A DNA stretch of 64,000 nucleotides, taken from contig CALRNX020000008.1 of the NCBI GenBank assembly GCA_943369665.1, forward strand, positions 62,001 to 126,000. Direction: 5' to 3'. The notes under the pieces are model-generated. The model made no database searches. It had not been told where the DNA came from and worked only from the letters and a program-made list of their open reading frames with translations. This document shows, piece by piece, positions 53,704 through 62,869 of this stretch. The DNA comes from UKL13-3 sp943369665. Lineage in GTDB: Bacteria > Bacteroidota > Bacteroidia > UKL13-3. The first letter of the stretch is position 1, and each line of letters opens with the position of its first letter. The translations under genes were made by a program, and so were the position numbers.

Positions 53704-54432
53704 ATGAAAGAGATAAAACCATGGATGGATCGCACCAAATTACTATTGGGCGAGGATAAGTTAAGCAAACTCATCAACTCAAATGTATTGGTAGTGGGGC
53801 TCGGTGGTGTAGGAGGAATCGCTGCCGAGATGATCGCTCGCACGGGAGTTGGTAAAATGACCATTGTGGATGCCGATACCGTTGACCCAACAAATAGAAA
53901 CCGGCAAATCCCTGCACTCAAAAGCACCGAAGGAAAAGTTAAAGCCGAAGTTCTTAAAGAACGTTTACTGGATATTAATCCCGACCTAGAATTAACAGTG
54001 GTTCCCGAATATTTTAGAGACGAACTCACACATAAAATTCTGGATGAGGGTAATTTTGATTATGCCCTGGATTGTATTGATACATTGAGCCCGAAAGTTT
54101 TTTTCATTAAGGCCTGTTTGGACAGGGGTATCCCGTTGGTGAGCAGCATGGGAGCCGGAAATAAAGTAGACCCCACACAGGTAAAGGTTGCTGATATTGC
54201 CGAAAGCTATAATTGTAAACTGGCCAAATACACCCGCAAATACTTACACAAATTCGGCATTTACAAAGGCGTAACCGTGGTTTTTAGTGCCGAAAAACCG
54301 GGTGCGGATTCGGGCATTGTAATGGTGGGTGCACGAAACAAAAAATCGGCACCGGGAACCATCAGCTATATCCCCACCGTATTTGGCTGCACCGTGGCCA
54401 GCGTTGCTATTCGCGGATTGTACTCAAGATAG
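53704..54432 (+). CDS. tcdA: tRNA threonylcarbamoyladenosine dehydratase (ThiF family)
   Basis: 242 aa. TcdA uses ATP to cyclise t6A37 into ct6A37 in tRNA. E1/ThiF features: NVLVVGLGGVGGIAAEMIAR (nucleotide-binding GxGGVG), VDADTVDPTNRNRQIPAL (adenylation site with RNRQ), VKAEVLKERLLDINP, YALDCIDTLSPKVFFIKACL, and GAGNKVDPTQVKVADIAES. The C-terminus (KKSAPGTISYIPTVFGCTVAS) is that of TcdA/CsdL rather than ThiF, which has no such tail. Soluble or membrane-associated. Confidence 0.92.
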   Translation: MKEIKPWMDRTKLLLGEDKLSKLINSNVLVVGLGGVGGIAAEMIARTGVGKMTIVDADTVDPTNRNRQIPALKSTEGKVKAEVLKERLLDINPDLELTVVPEYFRDELTHKILDEGNFDYALDCIDTLSPKVFFIKACLDRGIPLVSSMGAGNKVDPTQVKVADIAESYNCKLAKYTRKYLHKFGIYKGVTVVFSAEKPGADSGIVMVGARNKKSAPGTISYIPTVFGCTVASVAIRGLYSR

Positions 54433-54517
54433 GTGTTGGTTTGGACTTCGCCCAATAACCGTTGAAAAGAAAATTAAAACTAATCCTTAACCCCTAAAAA
54501 CTAACCCCTTTTTTTCC

Positions 54518-54525
54518 CATATTTG
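54518..54525 (+). promoter_or_regulatory. Putative -7 box of icd
   Basis: CATATTTG followed by CCCC, 7/8 match to TAnnTTTG, 34 bases before the icd ATG. Confidence 0.4.
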
Positions 54526-54559
54526 CCCCACTTAGAAAATTTAATAACAGAAAACGTAT

Positions 54560-55789
54560 ATGACAAAAATTAAAGTAGCTAATCCTGTAGTTGAACTGGA
54601 TGGCGATGAAATGACCCGGATAATCTGGAAATTTATCAAAGATAAATTGATCCTTCCGTATTTGGATTTAGATATTAAGTATTATGATTTGGGAATGGAA
54701 AGCCGCGATGCTACCAACGACCAGATTACGATTGATGCGGCTGAAGCCATCAAAAAATATAACGTAGGAATTAAATGCGCAACCATTACTCCTGACGAAG
54801 CCCGCGTAGAAGAGTTCAAACTAAAACAAATGTGGAAGTCACCAAACGGTACGATCCGCAATATTTTAGATGGTACTGTATTCCGTGAACCTATTGTGTG
54901 CAGCAATGTACCACGTTTGGTTCCAAACTGGACAGCTCCGATCTGTATTGGCCGTCATGCTTTTGGTGACCAATACCGTGCAACCGATTTCGTTACGAAA
55001 GGTAAAGGGAAGTTGACTATTAAATTTGAAGGTGAAGACGGGCAAGTTATCGAACACGAAGTCTATAATTTCAAAGGTGATGGTGTTGCCCTTGCAATGT
55101 ACAATACCGAAGAAAGTATCCGTGGATTTGCACATTCTTGTTTTAACACAGCGCTGCAAAAAAAATGGCCTTTATACCTTTCAACCAAAAACACCATCCT
55201 AAAAAAATATGATGGCCGTTTCAAAGATATTTTTGAGGAAATATACCAAGCCGATTATAAAGCGAAATATGAAGCAGCAGGTATTACTTATGAGCATCGC
55301 TTAATTGATGATATGGTTGCAAGCGCATTGAAATGGAATGGAAATTTTGTTTGGGCTTGTAAAAACTATGATGGCGATGTGCAAAGCGATACCGTTGCAC
55401 AAGGTTTTGGCTCATTGGGATTGATGACCTCTACATTGGTAACTCCCGATGGAAAAACAATGGAAGCAGAAGCAGCTCATGGAACAGTAACTCGCCACTA
55501 CCGCGATCACCAAGCAGGTAAACCAACCTCTACCAACCCGATTGCAAGTATTTTTGCTTGGACACGTGGCTTGGAATTCCGCGGTAAACTAGACGGTAAC
55601 CAGGAGTTGATTGATTTCTGCCAGGCTTTGGAACATGTTTGTGTTGAAGTAGTTGAAAGCGGTAAAATGACTAAAGACCTTGCTGTTTGCATCCATGGAA
55701 ACAAAGTAGAACATGGCAAACACTATTTATATACAGAAGAGTTTTTGGATGCATTAGATGCAGGCTTAAAAACCAAATTGGGAAAATAA
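54560..55789 (+). CDS. icd: NADP-dependent isocitrate dehydrogenase
   Basis: 409 aa, the size of the dimeric eukaryotic-type NADP enzymes rather than the E. coli type (416 aa, different sequence). It oxidatively decarboxylates isocitrate to 2-oxoglutarate in the TCA cycle. Seen: VVELDGDEMTRIIWKFIKDK, CATITPDEARVEEFKLKQMW, WKSPNGTIRNILDGTVFREP, PIVCSNVPRLVPNW (substrate Arg/Lys loop), DDMVASALKWNGNFVWACKNYD (metal Asp) and EAEAAHGTVTRHYRDHQAGK, ending in SIFAWTRGLEFRGKLD. A perfect terminator follows. Confidence 0.97.
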   Translation: MTKIKVANPVVELDGDEMTRIIWKFIKDKLILPYLDLDIKYYDLGMESRDATNDQITIDAAEAIKKYNVGIKCATITPDEARVEEFKLKQMWKSPNGTIRNILDGTVFREPIVCSNVPRLVPNWTAPICIGRHAFGDQYRATDFVTKGKGKLTIKFEGEDGQVIEHEVYNFKGDGVALAMYNTEESIRGFAHSCFNTALQKKWPLYLSTKNTILKKYDGRFKDIFEEIYQADYKAKYEAAGITYEHRLIDDMVASALKWNGNFVWACKNYDGDVQSDTVAQGFGSLGLMTSTLVTPDGKTMEAEAAHGTVTRHYRDHQAGKPTSTNPIASIFAWTRGLEFRGKLDGNQELIDFCQALEHVCVEVVESGKMTKDLAVCIHGNKVEHGKHYLYTEEFLDALDAGLKTKLGK

Positions 55790-55812
55790 GGTGATTCCTT
55801 TACGATAAATAG

Positions 55813-55845
55813 AGCCTTCGCATTTAACAATGCGAAGGCTTTTTT
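55813..55845 (+). terminator. Rho-independent terminator after icd
   Basis: Perfect 12-base arms AGCCTTCGCATT / AATGCGAAGGCT around TAAC, followed by five T; 23 bases after the stop. Confidence 0.9.
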
Positions 55846-55906
55846 ATGTTTTACCCAAGGCTAAAATCACTCAACTGTATTTGAAAATATTCGATACATT
55901 TGATCA

Positions 55907-56575
55907 ATGCAAATACGTTTGATGCTTTTGCCTGCAATGGTTTGCTTAATGGCCATTGCTTGTAATCCTACTAGGGTTGTACAACCTATTCCCAAAGGGC
56001 AAGTTCAGGTAGGAGCAAATTTTGGTGGACCAACAATTTTCTTAGGAACAACTCCTTTGCCTGTTCCGCTTACCAGCGTGCATGTTGCTTATGGATTAAA
56101 AGATAACACAACCTCTTTTGCTTCCTTGCATACAACGGCATTATTATATGGTGTGTTTCAAACCGATCTCGGAATTACCTGGCAACTGATTGCTCCCAAT
56201 AAATTTATTCCGGGTATTAGTGTGAGTCCGATTGCCAATCTTTTGTTCGATAAATGGGAACATAAATTCAGTTTGTATCCGCAATTGGATGTAAATGCGT
56301 ATTGGAATTATGGAACCAACAAAAACCTTGTTTATGCCTCCCTCAATAACTGGTTTGAGTTGCGAACCACACGAGCACATGGTGAACCCCAACCCACACA
56401 TTGGTTACCCAGTATTGGCCTAGGACACCAATGGAACAACAAAAAATACAATATCCAATGTGAAGTAAAATATATAGCACCAACAGAAAGCAACAAAAAT
56501 ATTGTGGTCGATTATGTGAGTCCTGGTTCAGAAGGAGCTATTGGTTTTTACATTGGCATTAACCGGAAATTTTAA
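55907..56575 (+). CDS. Hypothetical outer-membrane lipoprotein
   Basis: 222 aa. Signal MLLPAMVCLMAIAC, lipobox AIAC (Cys 19). The rest alternates short strands (GQVQVGANFGGPTIFLGTT, TTALLYGVFQTDLGITWQL, GHQWNNKKYNIQCEVKYI) and ends in FYIGINRKF, so a small barrel or beta sandwich. No family recognised. The next gene starts 4 bases after its stop, suggesting co-transcription with an alpha/beta hydrolase lipoprotein. Confidence 0.75.
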   Translation: MQIRLMLLPAMVCLMAIACNPTRVVQPIPKGQVQVGANFGGPTIFLGTTPLPVPLTSVHVAYGLKDNTTSFASLHTTALLYGVFQTDLGITWQLIAPNKFIPGISVSPIANLLFDKWEHKFSLYPQLDVNAYWNYGTNKNLVYASLNNWFELRTTRAHGEPQPTHWLPSIGLGHQWNNKKYNIQCEVKYIAPTESNKNIVVDYVSPGSEGAIGFYIGINRKF

Positions 56576-56579
56576 GCAT

Positions 56580-57467
56580 ATGAAAACTCTCTTTTTCACT
56601 TCCATCATTTGTGTTTTGTTTTCATCGTGTTTGCGACTGGATGATCAGTTATTCAAAGAAGAGGCAATAACAGAATACGAATTTGATAACTATACCGGCA
56701 CAAAAGAACTGTCTGACCTGCCTACCATTTACAATATTGCTGATAGCATGAAACAGCTGTTTACCCTTACGAGTACAAGCAGCGAAGGTTCTGCAAAAAT
56801 TTATGCGGTATACATTGGTAATCCCACAACAATCAACACCGACACCATTATTTTGTATTGTCATGGTACAGCTAAACATATGGACAATTATTGGAACAGA
56901 GCCAAGCTGCTCGCCAATATCGGACATAAACATCGATTCGGAGTGCTGATGATGGATTACCGTGGTTATGGCAAAAGCGAGGGAGAACCCACAGAAGAAA
57001 ACATGTATGCCGATGTGGATGCCACGCTTAAATGGTTGCAATCAAAAGGTGTTACCAATAACCGATTGGTGATTTATGGTTATAGCCTGGGGTCTGCTCC
57101 AAGTTGTAAAACATCAGCAAATGACTATACACTGAAACCATCAAAATTAATATTGGAGGCGCCATTTGCCTCAGCTGCTGTGATGGTGAATGATGGAAGT
57201 AAACTGGCCTTACCTTCAAGCTATTTTACCAATTTAAAAATTGACAATGCCGAACAGATCAAAAACATAACACAACCATTTTTGTGGATGCACGGAATCT
57301 CAGACGATTTTTTGAGCATCACCACGCATGGAGAGGTGGTTTACAAAAACTATCATGGCAAATACAGCGAGGCACATCGCATCCCGAACGCCACCCACAT
57401 CAACGTGCCAAGTGTTTGGGGATATCAGAATTATTTAGATGCGTTAGCTGCGTTTATTGAAAAGTGA
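56580..57467 (+). CDS. Alpha/beta hydrolase lipoprotein
   Basis: 295 aa from ATG 56580; an in-frame ATG at 56541 lies inside the upstream gene. Signal FTSIICVLFSSC (Cys 17 lipobox). Hydrolase core: TIILYCHGTAKHMDNYWNR (oxyanion loop HGT), LVIYGYSLGSAPSC (GYSLGS, nucleophile Ser), PFLWMHGISDDFLSI (acid Asp) and HRIPNATHINVPSVWGY (base His). It resembles lipoprotein esterases of the BAAT/Abhydrolase_5 type. Probably held on the outer membrane facing periplasm or outside. Substrate unknown. Confidence 0.88.
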   Translation: MKTLFFTSIICVLFSSCLRLDDQLFKEEAITEYEFDNYTGTKELSDLPTIYNIADSMKQLFTLTSTSSEGSAKIYAVYIGNPTTINTDTIILYCHGTAKHMDNYWNRAKLLANIGHKHRFGVLMMDYRGYGKSEGEPTEENMYADVDATLKWLQSKGVTNNRLVIYGYSLGSAPSCKTSANDYTLKPSKLILEAPFASAAVMVNDGSKLALPSSYFTNLKIDNAEQIKNITQPFLWMHGISDDFLSITTHGEVVYKNYHGKYSEAHRIPNATHINVPSVWGYQNYLDALAAFIEK

Positions 57468-57469
57468 TT

Positions 57470-58747
57470 TTACACAAATTCGTACCCGATATCTTTTCGG
57501 TAATACTTGCCTTCATATTGTATTTTTTCAGCATTGGTAAACGATTGTGCAACGGCCTCTTTTACGGTATTTCCAAATGAAGTGATGGCCAATACACGTC
57601 CTCCGTTCGTTACTATTTCACCTTTGTCATTTTGTTTTGTTCCGGCATGAAACAACAATGAATTTGCCGTTTGATCAAAACCTGTCATCACTCTTCCTTT
57701 CGGATAATTTCCGGGATAACCCTCACTCACCAACATGACTGTTACAGCCGTTTTGGGTGAAAGTTTTAATTCATATTCATTCAACGTTCCGGTTGCAGCA
57801 GCCAACATCAATTCAGCAAAATCACTTTCAATACGTGGCAACACAACTTCCGTCTCTGGATCGCCCATGCGGCAATTGTATTCAATTACGTGCGGATTCC
57901 CATTATCGTTCATCAACCCGATGAACAAAAAGCCTACATAATGAATACCTTCTTTTTTAAGCCCGTCAACAGTTGGTTTAATAATGCGTTCTTCTACTTT
58001 CTGCAAAAACGCTTCGTCAGCAAAAGGCACCGGAGACACAGCACCCATTCCTCCGGTATTTAATCCTTGGTCTCCCTCTCCGATTCGTTTGTAATCCTTT
58101 GCGCTTGGTAATACTTTATAATTTGTTCCATCAGTTAACACAAAAACCGATAATTCAATTCCTTTCAAAAATTCTTCGACAACAACTTTGCTGCTTGCCG
58201 CTCCAAATTTTTGTTCCTTGATCATTGCTTCCAATTCGGCTACAGCCTCATCATTGCTCTCACAGATCAACACACCTTTTCCTGCGGCCAATCCATCAGC
58301 CTTTAATACAACCGGCAATGAGTGGCTTTTAACATATGCCACACCTGCTTCAAGATTTTCGGAAGTAAATGTCTCATATCCTGCAGTTGGAATATGGTAT
58401 TTTTTCATGAAGGCCTTGCTAAAATCCTTGCTGCCTTCAAGCTGTGCTCCGGTTTCATCCGGCCCCACAAACGGAATGCGTTTAAGGTGATCGTCTGCTT
58501 CAAAATAATTGCGCATTCCTTTTACCAACGGCTCTTCCGGACCAATTACGATGAGTTTTACCTCATTGTCCAGGCAAAATTTTCCTACATTGGCAAAATC
58601 CAAAGGATCTATCGGAACATTCATCGCAATTTCAGCAGTACCGGCATTTCCCGGCATCACAAACAATTTACTGCACAAGTTACTTTGTGTAAGTTTATAA
58701 GAAAAGGCATGTTCACGCCCACCTGAGCCAACCAAAAGAATATTCAT
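57470..58747 (-). CDS. purD: Phosphoribosylamine-glycine ligase
   Basis: 425 aa from ATG 58747; the open frame extends 58 codons upstream into the divergent gene, with no family similarity there. PurD (GAR synthetase) joins phosphoribosylamine and glycine in purine synthesis. Seen: MNILLVGSGGREHAFSYKL, PGNAGTAEIAMNV, VIGPEEPLVKGM, PVVLKADGLAAGKGVLIC (ATP-grasp), VVEEFLKGIELSVFVL, LPSAKDYKRIGEGDQGLNTG, HVIEYNCRMGDPETEVVLPR. It converges with the hydrolase gene at 57467. A TATCTTCG box lies 20 bases upstream. Confidence 0.96.
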   Translation of the reverse strand: MNILLVGSGGREHAFSYKLTQSNLCSKLFVMPGNAGTAEIAMNVPIDPLDFANVGKFCLDNEVKLIVIGPEEPLVKGMRNYFEADDHLKRIPFVGPDETGAQLEGSKDFSKAFMKKYHIPTAGYETFTSENLEAGVAYVKSHSLPVVLKADGLAAGKGVLICESNDEAVAELEAMIKEQKFGAASSKVVVEEFLKGIELSVFVLTDGTNYKVLPSAKDYKRIGEGDQGLNTGGMGAVSPVPFADEAFLQKVEERIIKPTVDGLKKEGIHYVGFLFIGLMNDNGNPHVIEYNCRMGDPETEVVLPRIESDFAELMLAAATGTLNEYELKLSPKTAVTVMLVSEGYPGNYPKGRVMTGFDQTANSLLFHAGTKQNDKGEIVTNGGRVLAITSFGNTVKEAVAQSFTNAEKIQYEGKYYRKDIGYEFV

Positions 58748-58766
58748 ATATTGCGTATTGAGGGCG

Positions 58767-58774
58767 CGAAGATA
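58767..58774 (-). promoter_or_regulatory. Putative -7 box of purD
   Basis: On the minus strand TATCTTCG followed by CGCCC, a 7/8 match to TAnnTTTG, 20 bases before the purD ATG. Confidence 0.4.
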
Positions 58775-58860
58775 AATAATTTGATCATTTGGCGATTTGA
58801 TAATTTGATGGCGGGAGCCATAAAACCAAATTACACAATTAACATACTCAACATAAAGCT

Positions 58861-58868
58861 TACCTTTG
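58861..58868 (+). promoter_or_regulatory. -7 promoter box of the THUMP methyltransferase gene
   Basis: TACCTTTG followed by CCCC, a perfect TAnnTTTG match. It ends 5 bases before ATG 58874 and 32 bases before ATG 58901. Confidence 0.5.
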
Positions 58869-58873
58869 CCCCA

Positions 58874-60073
58874 ATGATAAATTTGAATACCACTTTTAAC
58901 ATGGTTGCCAAAACCCAGCAAGGACTTGAGCCATTATTGGCCAATGAGTTGGAACAACTAGGCGCAACCAATATTGAGCAACACAAACGTGCAGTGAGTT
59001 TTGATGGCGATAAGGCCATTTTATATAAGGCAAACCTTTGTCTTCGCACAGCCTTACGCATTTTAATTCCCATTCATAAGTTCGAAGCCGTTAATGAAAA
59101 AGAACTGTACGATGGGGTTCAAAAAGTAAACTGGGAAGATTATATGGATGTAGATGGGACATTGGCTATTGAAGCAAGTACCAACTCCGACCTGTTTAAC
59201 CATACCCAATATGTTTCGCTCAAAACAAAAGATGCAATTGTGGATCAGTTTCGCTCAAAATATGGTGTTCGTCCCAATGTTGATATTCACCAACCGGATT
59301 TGAGATTGAACCTGCATATTTTCCAACACCAATGTACGCTCTCACTTGATGCTTCTGGAGAATCGTTGCACCGCAGAGGATACCGAGCTGAAGGGAATCT
59401 GGCTCCGTTGAATGAGGTAACTGCCGCAGCCCTAATTTTACACAGCGGATGGAATGGAGAAGGTGTATTTATGGACTGCATGTGTGGTAGCGGAACAATT
59501 TTGATTGAGGCTGCCATGATTGCCAAAAACATTCCACCCAATTTGATGCGCAAACGTTTTGGGTTTGAAGGCTGGAGAAACTTTGATGCCAAGTTGTGGA
59601 AGCAAATAAAAGACGATGCAATGGCTGCCATAAAGGAAAGCAAAGCGACAATCATCGGAAATGATGCCGTTTACAAAGTAGTAGAAATTGCCCGCAACAA
59701 TGCACGCATTGCCGGGTTGGAAAACGATATCCAATTAACCAATATGCGTTTTGAAGAACAAACACCTCCTGAACCTCTTAATGGCGGAACAGTGATTATG
59801 AACCCACCATATGGGGAGCGTATTGATATTGGCGAAGCAGCCGAATTCTACAAGATGATGGGCGATAAATTCAAGCAGTCGTTCGCAGGTTATGATGTAT
59901 GGTTGCTCTCGTCAAACAAAGAAGCATTGAAAAAAGTAGGTTTGGCTGCCAGCAAACGCCTGGTGGTTTGGAACAGCCAGTTGGAATGCAAGTTTCACAA
60001 ATTTGAAATGTACAGAGGAACCAAAAGAACAGACAAAATAGAAGCACCAAAAGAAGTTGAAAAACGTAATTGA
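58874..60073 (+). CDS. THUMP-domain class I RNA methyltransferase (RlmL-like)
   Basis: 399 aa. Start 58874 (MINLNTTFNMVAKTQ) or 58901 (MVAKTQ); the -7 box position favours 58901, the N-terminal pattern of relatives favours 58874. A THUMP domain is at residues about 55-160 (EKELYDGVQKVNWEDY and ATNSD-like SLKTKDAIVDQF). The SAM Rossmann part: GVFMDCMCGSGTILIEAAMI (motif I), IIGNDAVYKVVEIARNNAR (motif II), VIMNPPYGERIDIGEA (N-P-P-Y catalytic). It is the family of RlmL/RlmKL, m2G2445-type 23S rRNA methyltransferases. Basic C-terminus. Confidence 0.9.
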   Translation: MINLNTTFNMVAKTQQGLEPLLANELEQLGATNIEQHKRAVSFDGDKAILYKANLCLRTALRILIPIHKFEAVNEKELYDGVQKVNWEDYMDVDGTLAIEASTNSDLFNHTQYVSLKTKDAIVDQFRSKYGVRPNVDIHQPDLRLNLHIFQHQCTLSLDASGESLHRRGYRAEGNLAPLNEVTAAALILHSGWNGEGVFMDCMCGSGTILIEAAMIAKNIPPNLMRKRFGFEGWRNFDAKLWKQIKDDAMAAIKESKATIIGNDAVYKVVEIARNNARIAGLENDIQLTNMRFEEQTPPEPLNGGTVIMNPPYGERIDIGEAAEFYKMMGDKFKQSFAGYDVWLLSSNKEALKKVGLAASKRLVVWNSQLECKFHKFEMYRGTKRTDKIEAPKEVEKRN

Positions 60074-60136
60074 TAATTTTCACAAACCTTTCTCTACATT
60101 AATTGTTACCTTTGAATACAGTATAAAACGATAAAA

Positions 60137-60712
60137 ATGACCGAAGTAAAAGAATATTTAGACGTATACGCGGAACAAACTCCCAATCCGGAAACGATGA
60201 AATTCGTTTTCAACAAAATGATCCTGCCGGATGATAGTGCCGACTTCCCAACACGTGAAAGTGCAGCGGTGTCCCCCTTGGCAAAAAATCTCTACGAATT
60301 CAATTTTGTGAATGGGGTATTTATCATGAATAATTTTGTAACCATTACCCGCACCGAAGGTGTTGAATGGAACGAAGTGATTCCTATTATGCGCGAATTC
60401 CTAAAAGCTTATGTTGAAGCGAAAGAACCCATCATTATCAAATCGGAAAAAACAATTATTGGCGATTACGGAGCAGATACCGAAACCGTAACTAAGATTA
60501 TTGAAGTATTGGATACCTATGTAAAACCGGCTGTTGAAGTAGATGGCGGAATGATTTCATTTAAATCGTTCGACAATGGTGTTGTTACAGTTGAAATGAA
60601 AGGTTCATGCAGTGGTTGTCCATCATCAACAGTCACACTCAAAAGAGGTATCGAAGGTATGTTGCAACGGATGGTGCCTGAAGTAAGAGAAGTGATTGCA
60701 GAAGCGTTGTAA
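60137..60712 (+). CDS. NifU-like Fe-S scaffold protein (Nfu)
   Basis: 191 aa. The N-terminal 90 residues are the Nfu_N domain (EQTPNPETMKFVFNKMIL). The C-terminal domain is NifU: VKPAVEVDGGMISFKSF with KGSCSGCPSSTVTLKRGIEG, where the CxxC binds a 4Fe-4S cluster. It delivers clusters to apo-proteins in the cytoplasm. It stands between the methyltransferase gene and a convergent universal stress gene; the terminator after it is perfect. Confidence 0.95.
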   Translation: MTEVKEYLDVYAEQTPNPETMKFVFNKMILPDDSADFPTRESAAVSPLAKNLYEFNFVNGVFIMNNFVTITRTEGVEWNEVIPIMREFLKAYVEAKEPIIIKSEKTIIGDYGADTETVTKIIEVLDTYVKPAVEVDGGMISFKSFDNGVVTVEMKGSCSGCPSSTVTLKRGIEGMLQRMVPEVREVIAEAL

Positions 60713-60735
60713 TTAAATACACAAAGCCCATAAAC

Positions 60736-60770
60736 AAAAAAGGCTGTTCAATGATTGAACAGCCTTTTTT
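60736..60770. terminator. Bidirectional terminator between nfu-type gene and universal stress gene
   Basis: AAAAAAGGCTGTTCAAT / ATTGAACAGCCTTTTTT, a 17-base perfect stem with T runs on both strands. Confidence 0.9.
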
Positions 60771-60774
60771 GTTT

Positions 60775-61599
60775 CTATTTATGCAATACCAACAATGGAA
60801 CTTTGGTATGGTACGCCATTTGTTTACTCAAGCTGCGGTGAAACAACCTGTCAAAAAAGCTGCGGTTATGTTTGGCTAATACTAGCATATCCGTAGGATT
60901 CGTATCAATATGATGATTGATCGCCTCTGATACATCAGCTTGATCCGATTGTATGATATTAATATTCTCACGTTTGATATGCGCTTTGTTTTTCACAAAG
61001 AAATTATTGGCCGAATCAAAAAAGCGATCATAATCCGTTTTCACATGGATCACTGAAATATGAGCATCATAGAGATCCGCAAAATACATTAACCTTGCAA
61101 GCGCAGGAAACTCCGGCTCGGTATAATCACTTGCATATAAAATTTGTTTTACCTCACCATACTGGGCCGATGGAGGGATAACCAAAACAGGAATTTCACT
61201 GCGGGCAACAGTTGTTGCGGCATTACTTCCAACAAGTAATTCCTGCAATCCGCTCGCCCCGGTAGTACCCATCACAATCAGGTCGATTTCATTTTCTTTG
61301 GCATATCTTTCAATTTCATCATTCACAAAACCAACTACATCGTTGGTTGTGTATGTTACACCTGATGGAGCCAATAACGTTGATTTAATATTTTCCAATC
61401 CACTTTTAGAAATAGCATCCATCTCCTCGATCAAGGTTGCATAGGTATCCATAGGAAAGGCAGCATCCGTTAGCGGAAAATTTTTGATATGTAAAACATG
61501 AATGGATGCCTTTGTTTGTTTGGCCAAACCAATGGCATAAGACAGTGCATTATTGGCAACTGTCGAAAAATCTGTTGGAACAAGAATACGGGTTATCAT
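60775..61599 (-). CDS. Universal stress protein, two-domain
   Basis: 274 aa, two USP domains. The first (residues 1-144) ends in the ATP-binding motif GTTGASGLQELLVGSNAATT, fitting G-2x-G-9x-GS exactly, then IPVLVIPP. The second (145-274) starts KQILYASDYTEPEFPALARL and lacks the GxxG motif (VLAKHNRSFFDRLFHRSLS), so it probably does not bind ATP in the usual way. USPs are stress and energy sensors in the cytoplasm. Converges on the Nfu-type gene. Confidence 0.92.
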   Translation of the reverse strand: MITRILVPTDFSTVANNALSYAIGLAKQTKASIHVLHIKNFPLTDAAFPMDTYATLIEEMDAISKSGLENIKSTLLAPSGVTYTTNDVVGFVNDEIERYAKENEIDLIVMGTTGASGLQELLVGSNAATTVARSEIPVLVIPPSAQYGEVKQILYASDYTEPEFPALARLMYFADLYDAHISVIHVKTDYDRFFDSANNFFVKNKAHIKRENINIIQSDQADVSEAINHHIDTNPTDMLVLAKHNRSFFDRLFHRSLSKQMAYHTKVPLLVLHK

Positions 61600-61730
61600 A
61601 ATTAGTGAAGATTAGTGGTTCAAATATGTTGTATCAATATTACCGGATTGTTAATTAACATATTTCAAAGTTAGCCACTCTAAAGTCACAACCTATGACA
61701 AATTTCACCTCTAACTTTAATGCACTCCCC

Positions 61731-62786
61731 TTATTCACTCATCACGGCCTCATCGTGCCTTTTGTTGGCAAGCTGTCCGCAGGCTGCGTCAATATCTTTT
61801 CCACGACTTCTGCGCAAGGTTGCAGTAAGGCCATTTTCTTCGAGATAACGCTGGAATCTGTATAATTTATTCCCTGAAGTATTCTGAAACTCTCCTCCTT
61901 CAATGCTATTGTATTCGATCAAATTCACTTTTGAAGGAACGTATTTAGAAAATGCCAATAACTCTTCAGCATCTTTCAGGGTATCGTTAAAATCCTTGAA
62001 CACAATATACTCAAAAGTTACAATTCCTTTTGTTTTGCTATGATAATACGCAAGGGCCTCACCCAGCACTTCAAGCGTATTGCTTTCATTGATCGGCATG
62101 ATCTTACTGCGCTTCTCATCATTGGCAGCATGAAGTGATAATGCTAAATTAAACTTCACCTGATCATCACCCAATTTCCTGATCATTTTGGCTATACCTG
62201 CAGTACTCACGGTGATCCTATCCGAAGCCATATTCAATCCCTCTTCACCAGTAATCTTTGCGATAGCCGCCATTACATTTCTATAATTAAGCAATGGTTC
62301 TCCCATGCCCATAAACACAATATTGGTAAGCGGACGTTGGTAATATTGCTCAGCCTGGTTTTTGATCATCACCACTTCATCATATATTTCATCCGCATTC
62401 AGGTTACGTGCCAAATCCAATTTGCCTGTAGCACAAAACCGACAGCTCAAACTACACCCAACCTGCGATGACACACAAGCTGTCATTCTTTTCTCTGTCG
62501 GTATTAAAACGCCTTCTACGATCGGACCATCAAATAATTTTAAACTGTTCTTGATCGTTCCATCGCTGCTTATTTGTTTTTCATCAATGGTTACCGCATT
62601 AATAACAAAATTGGCATTTAATTTATCCCGCAACTCCTTGCTCAGGTTGCTCATTTGTTCAAATGTTCGTGCACTTTTTTTCCATAGCCATTCGTAAACC
62701 TGCTGGCCTCTGAAAGGTTTTTCGCCCATTGCGGCAAAAGCGTCCTTCAGTTCGGGTAATGTAAGTGCTCTAATGTCTTTTTTCAC
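61731..62786 (-). CDS. rlmN: Dual-specificity RNA methyltransferase RlmN
   Basis: 351 aa. RlmN is a radical SAM enzyme that methylates A2503 in 23S rRNA and A37 in some tRNAs. Seen: the radical Cys triad in GCSLSCRFCATGKLD (CxxxCxxC), VFMGMGEPLLNYRNV, DRITVSTAGIAKMIRKL, LALSLHAANDEKRSKIMPI, and the C-terminal catalytic Cys in KDIDAACGQLA. The substrate-binding YHSKTKGIVTFEYIVFKDFN region is complete. Cytoplasmic; divergent from lysS. Confidence 0.96.
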   Translation of the reverse strand: MKKDIRALTLPELKDAFAAMGEKPFRGQQVYEWLWKKSARTFEQMSNLSKELRDKLNANFVINAVTIDEKQISSDGTIKNSLKLFDGPIVEGVLIPTEKRMTACVSSQVGCSLSCRFCATGKLDLARNLNADEIYDEVVMIKNQAEQYYQRPLTNIVFMGMGEPLLNYRNVMAAIAKITGEEGLNMASDRITVSTAGIAKMIRKLGDDQVKFNLALSLHAANDEKRSKIMPINESNTLEVLGEALAYYHSKTKGIVTFEYIVFKDFNDTLKDAEELLAFSKYVPSKVNLIEYNSIEGGEFQNTSGNKLYRFQRYLEENGLTATLRRSRGKDIDAACGQLANKRHDEAVMSE

Positions 62787-62869
62787 AAATGCTTGTCTTA
62801 AATATGAAGCAAAGATAGGGCATTCATACTCAGCAGCAAAAAATGCTTATTAAATGCCCGCGATTTTTA

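Noticed and set aside
58748..58921. Overlapping 5' extension of purD and of the THUMP gene
   Set aside because: Both frames remain open through the shared intergenic region, but family N-termini (MNILLVGSGG and MVAKTQQGLE) and the promoter boxes lie inside.
61731..62786. Cfr-like resistance enzyme
   Set aside because: The protein is a normal RlmN by its YHSKTKG region and C-terminal CGQL; nothing suggests the Cfr subgroup.
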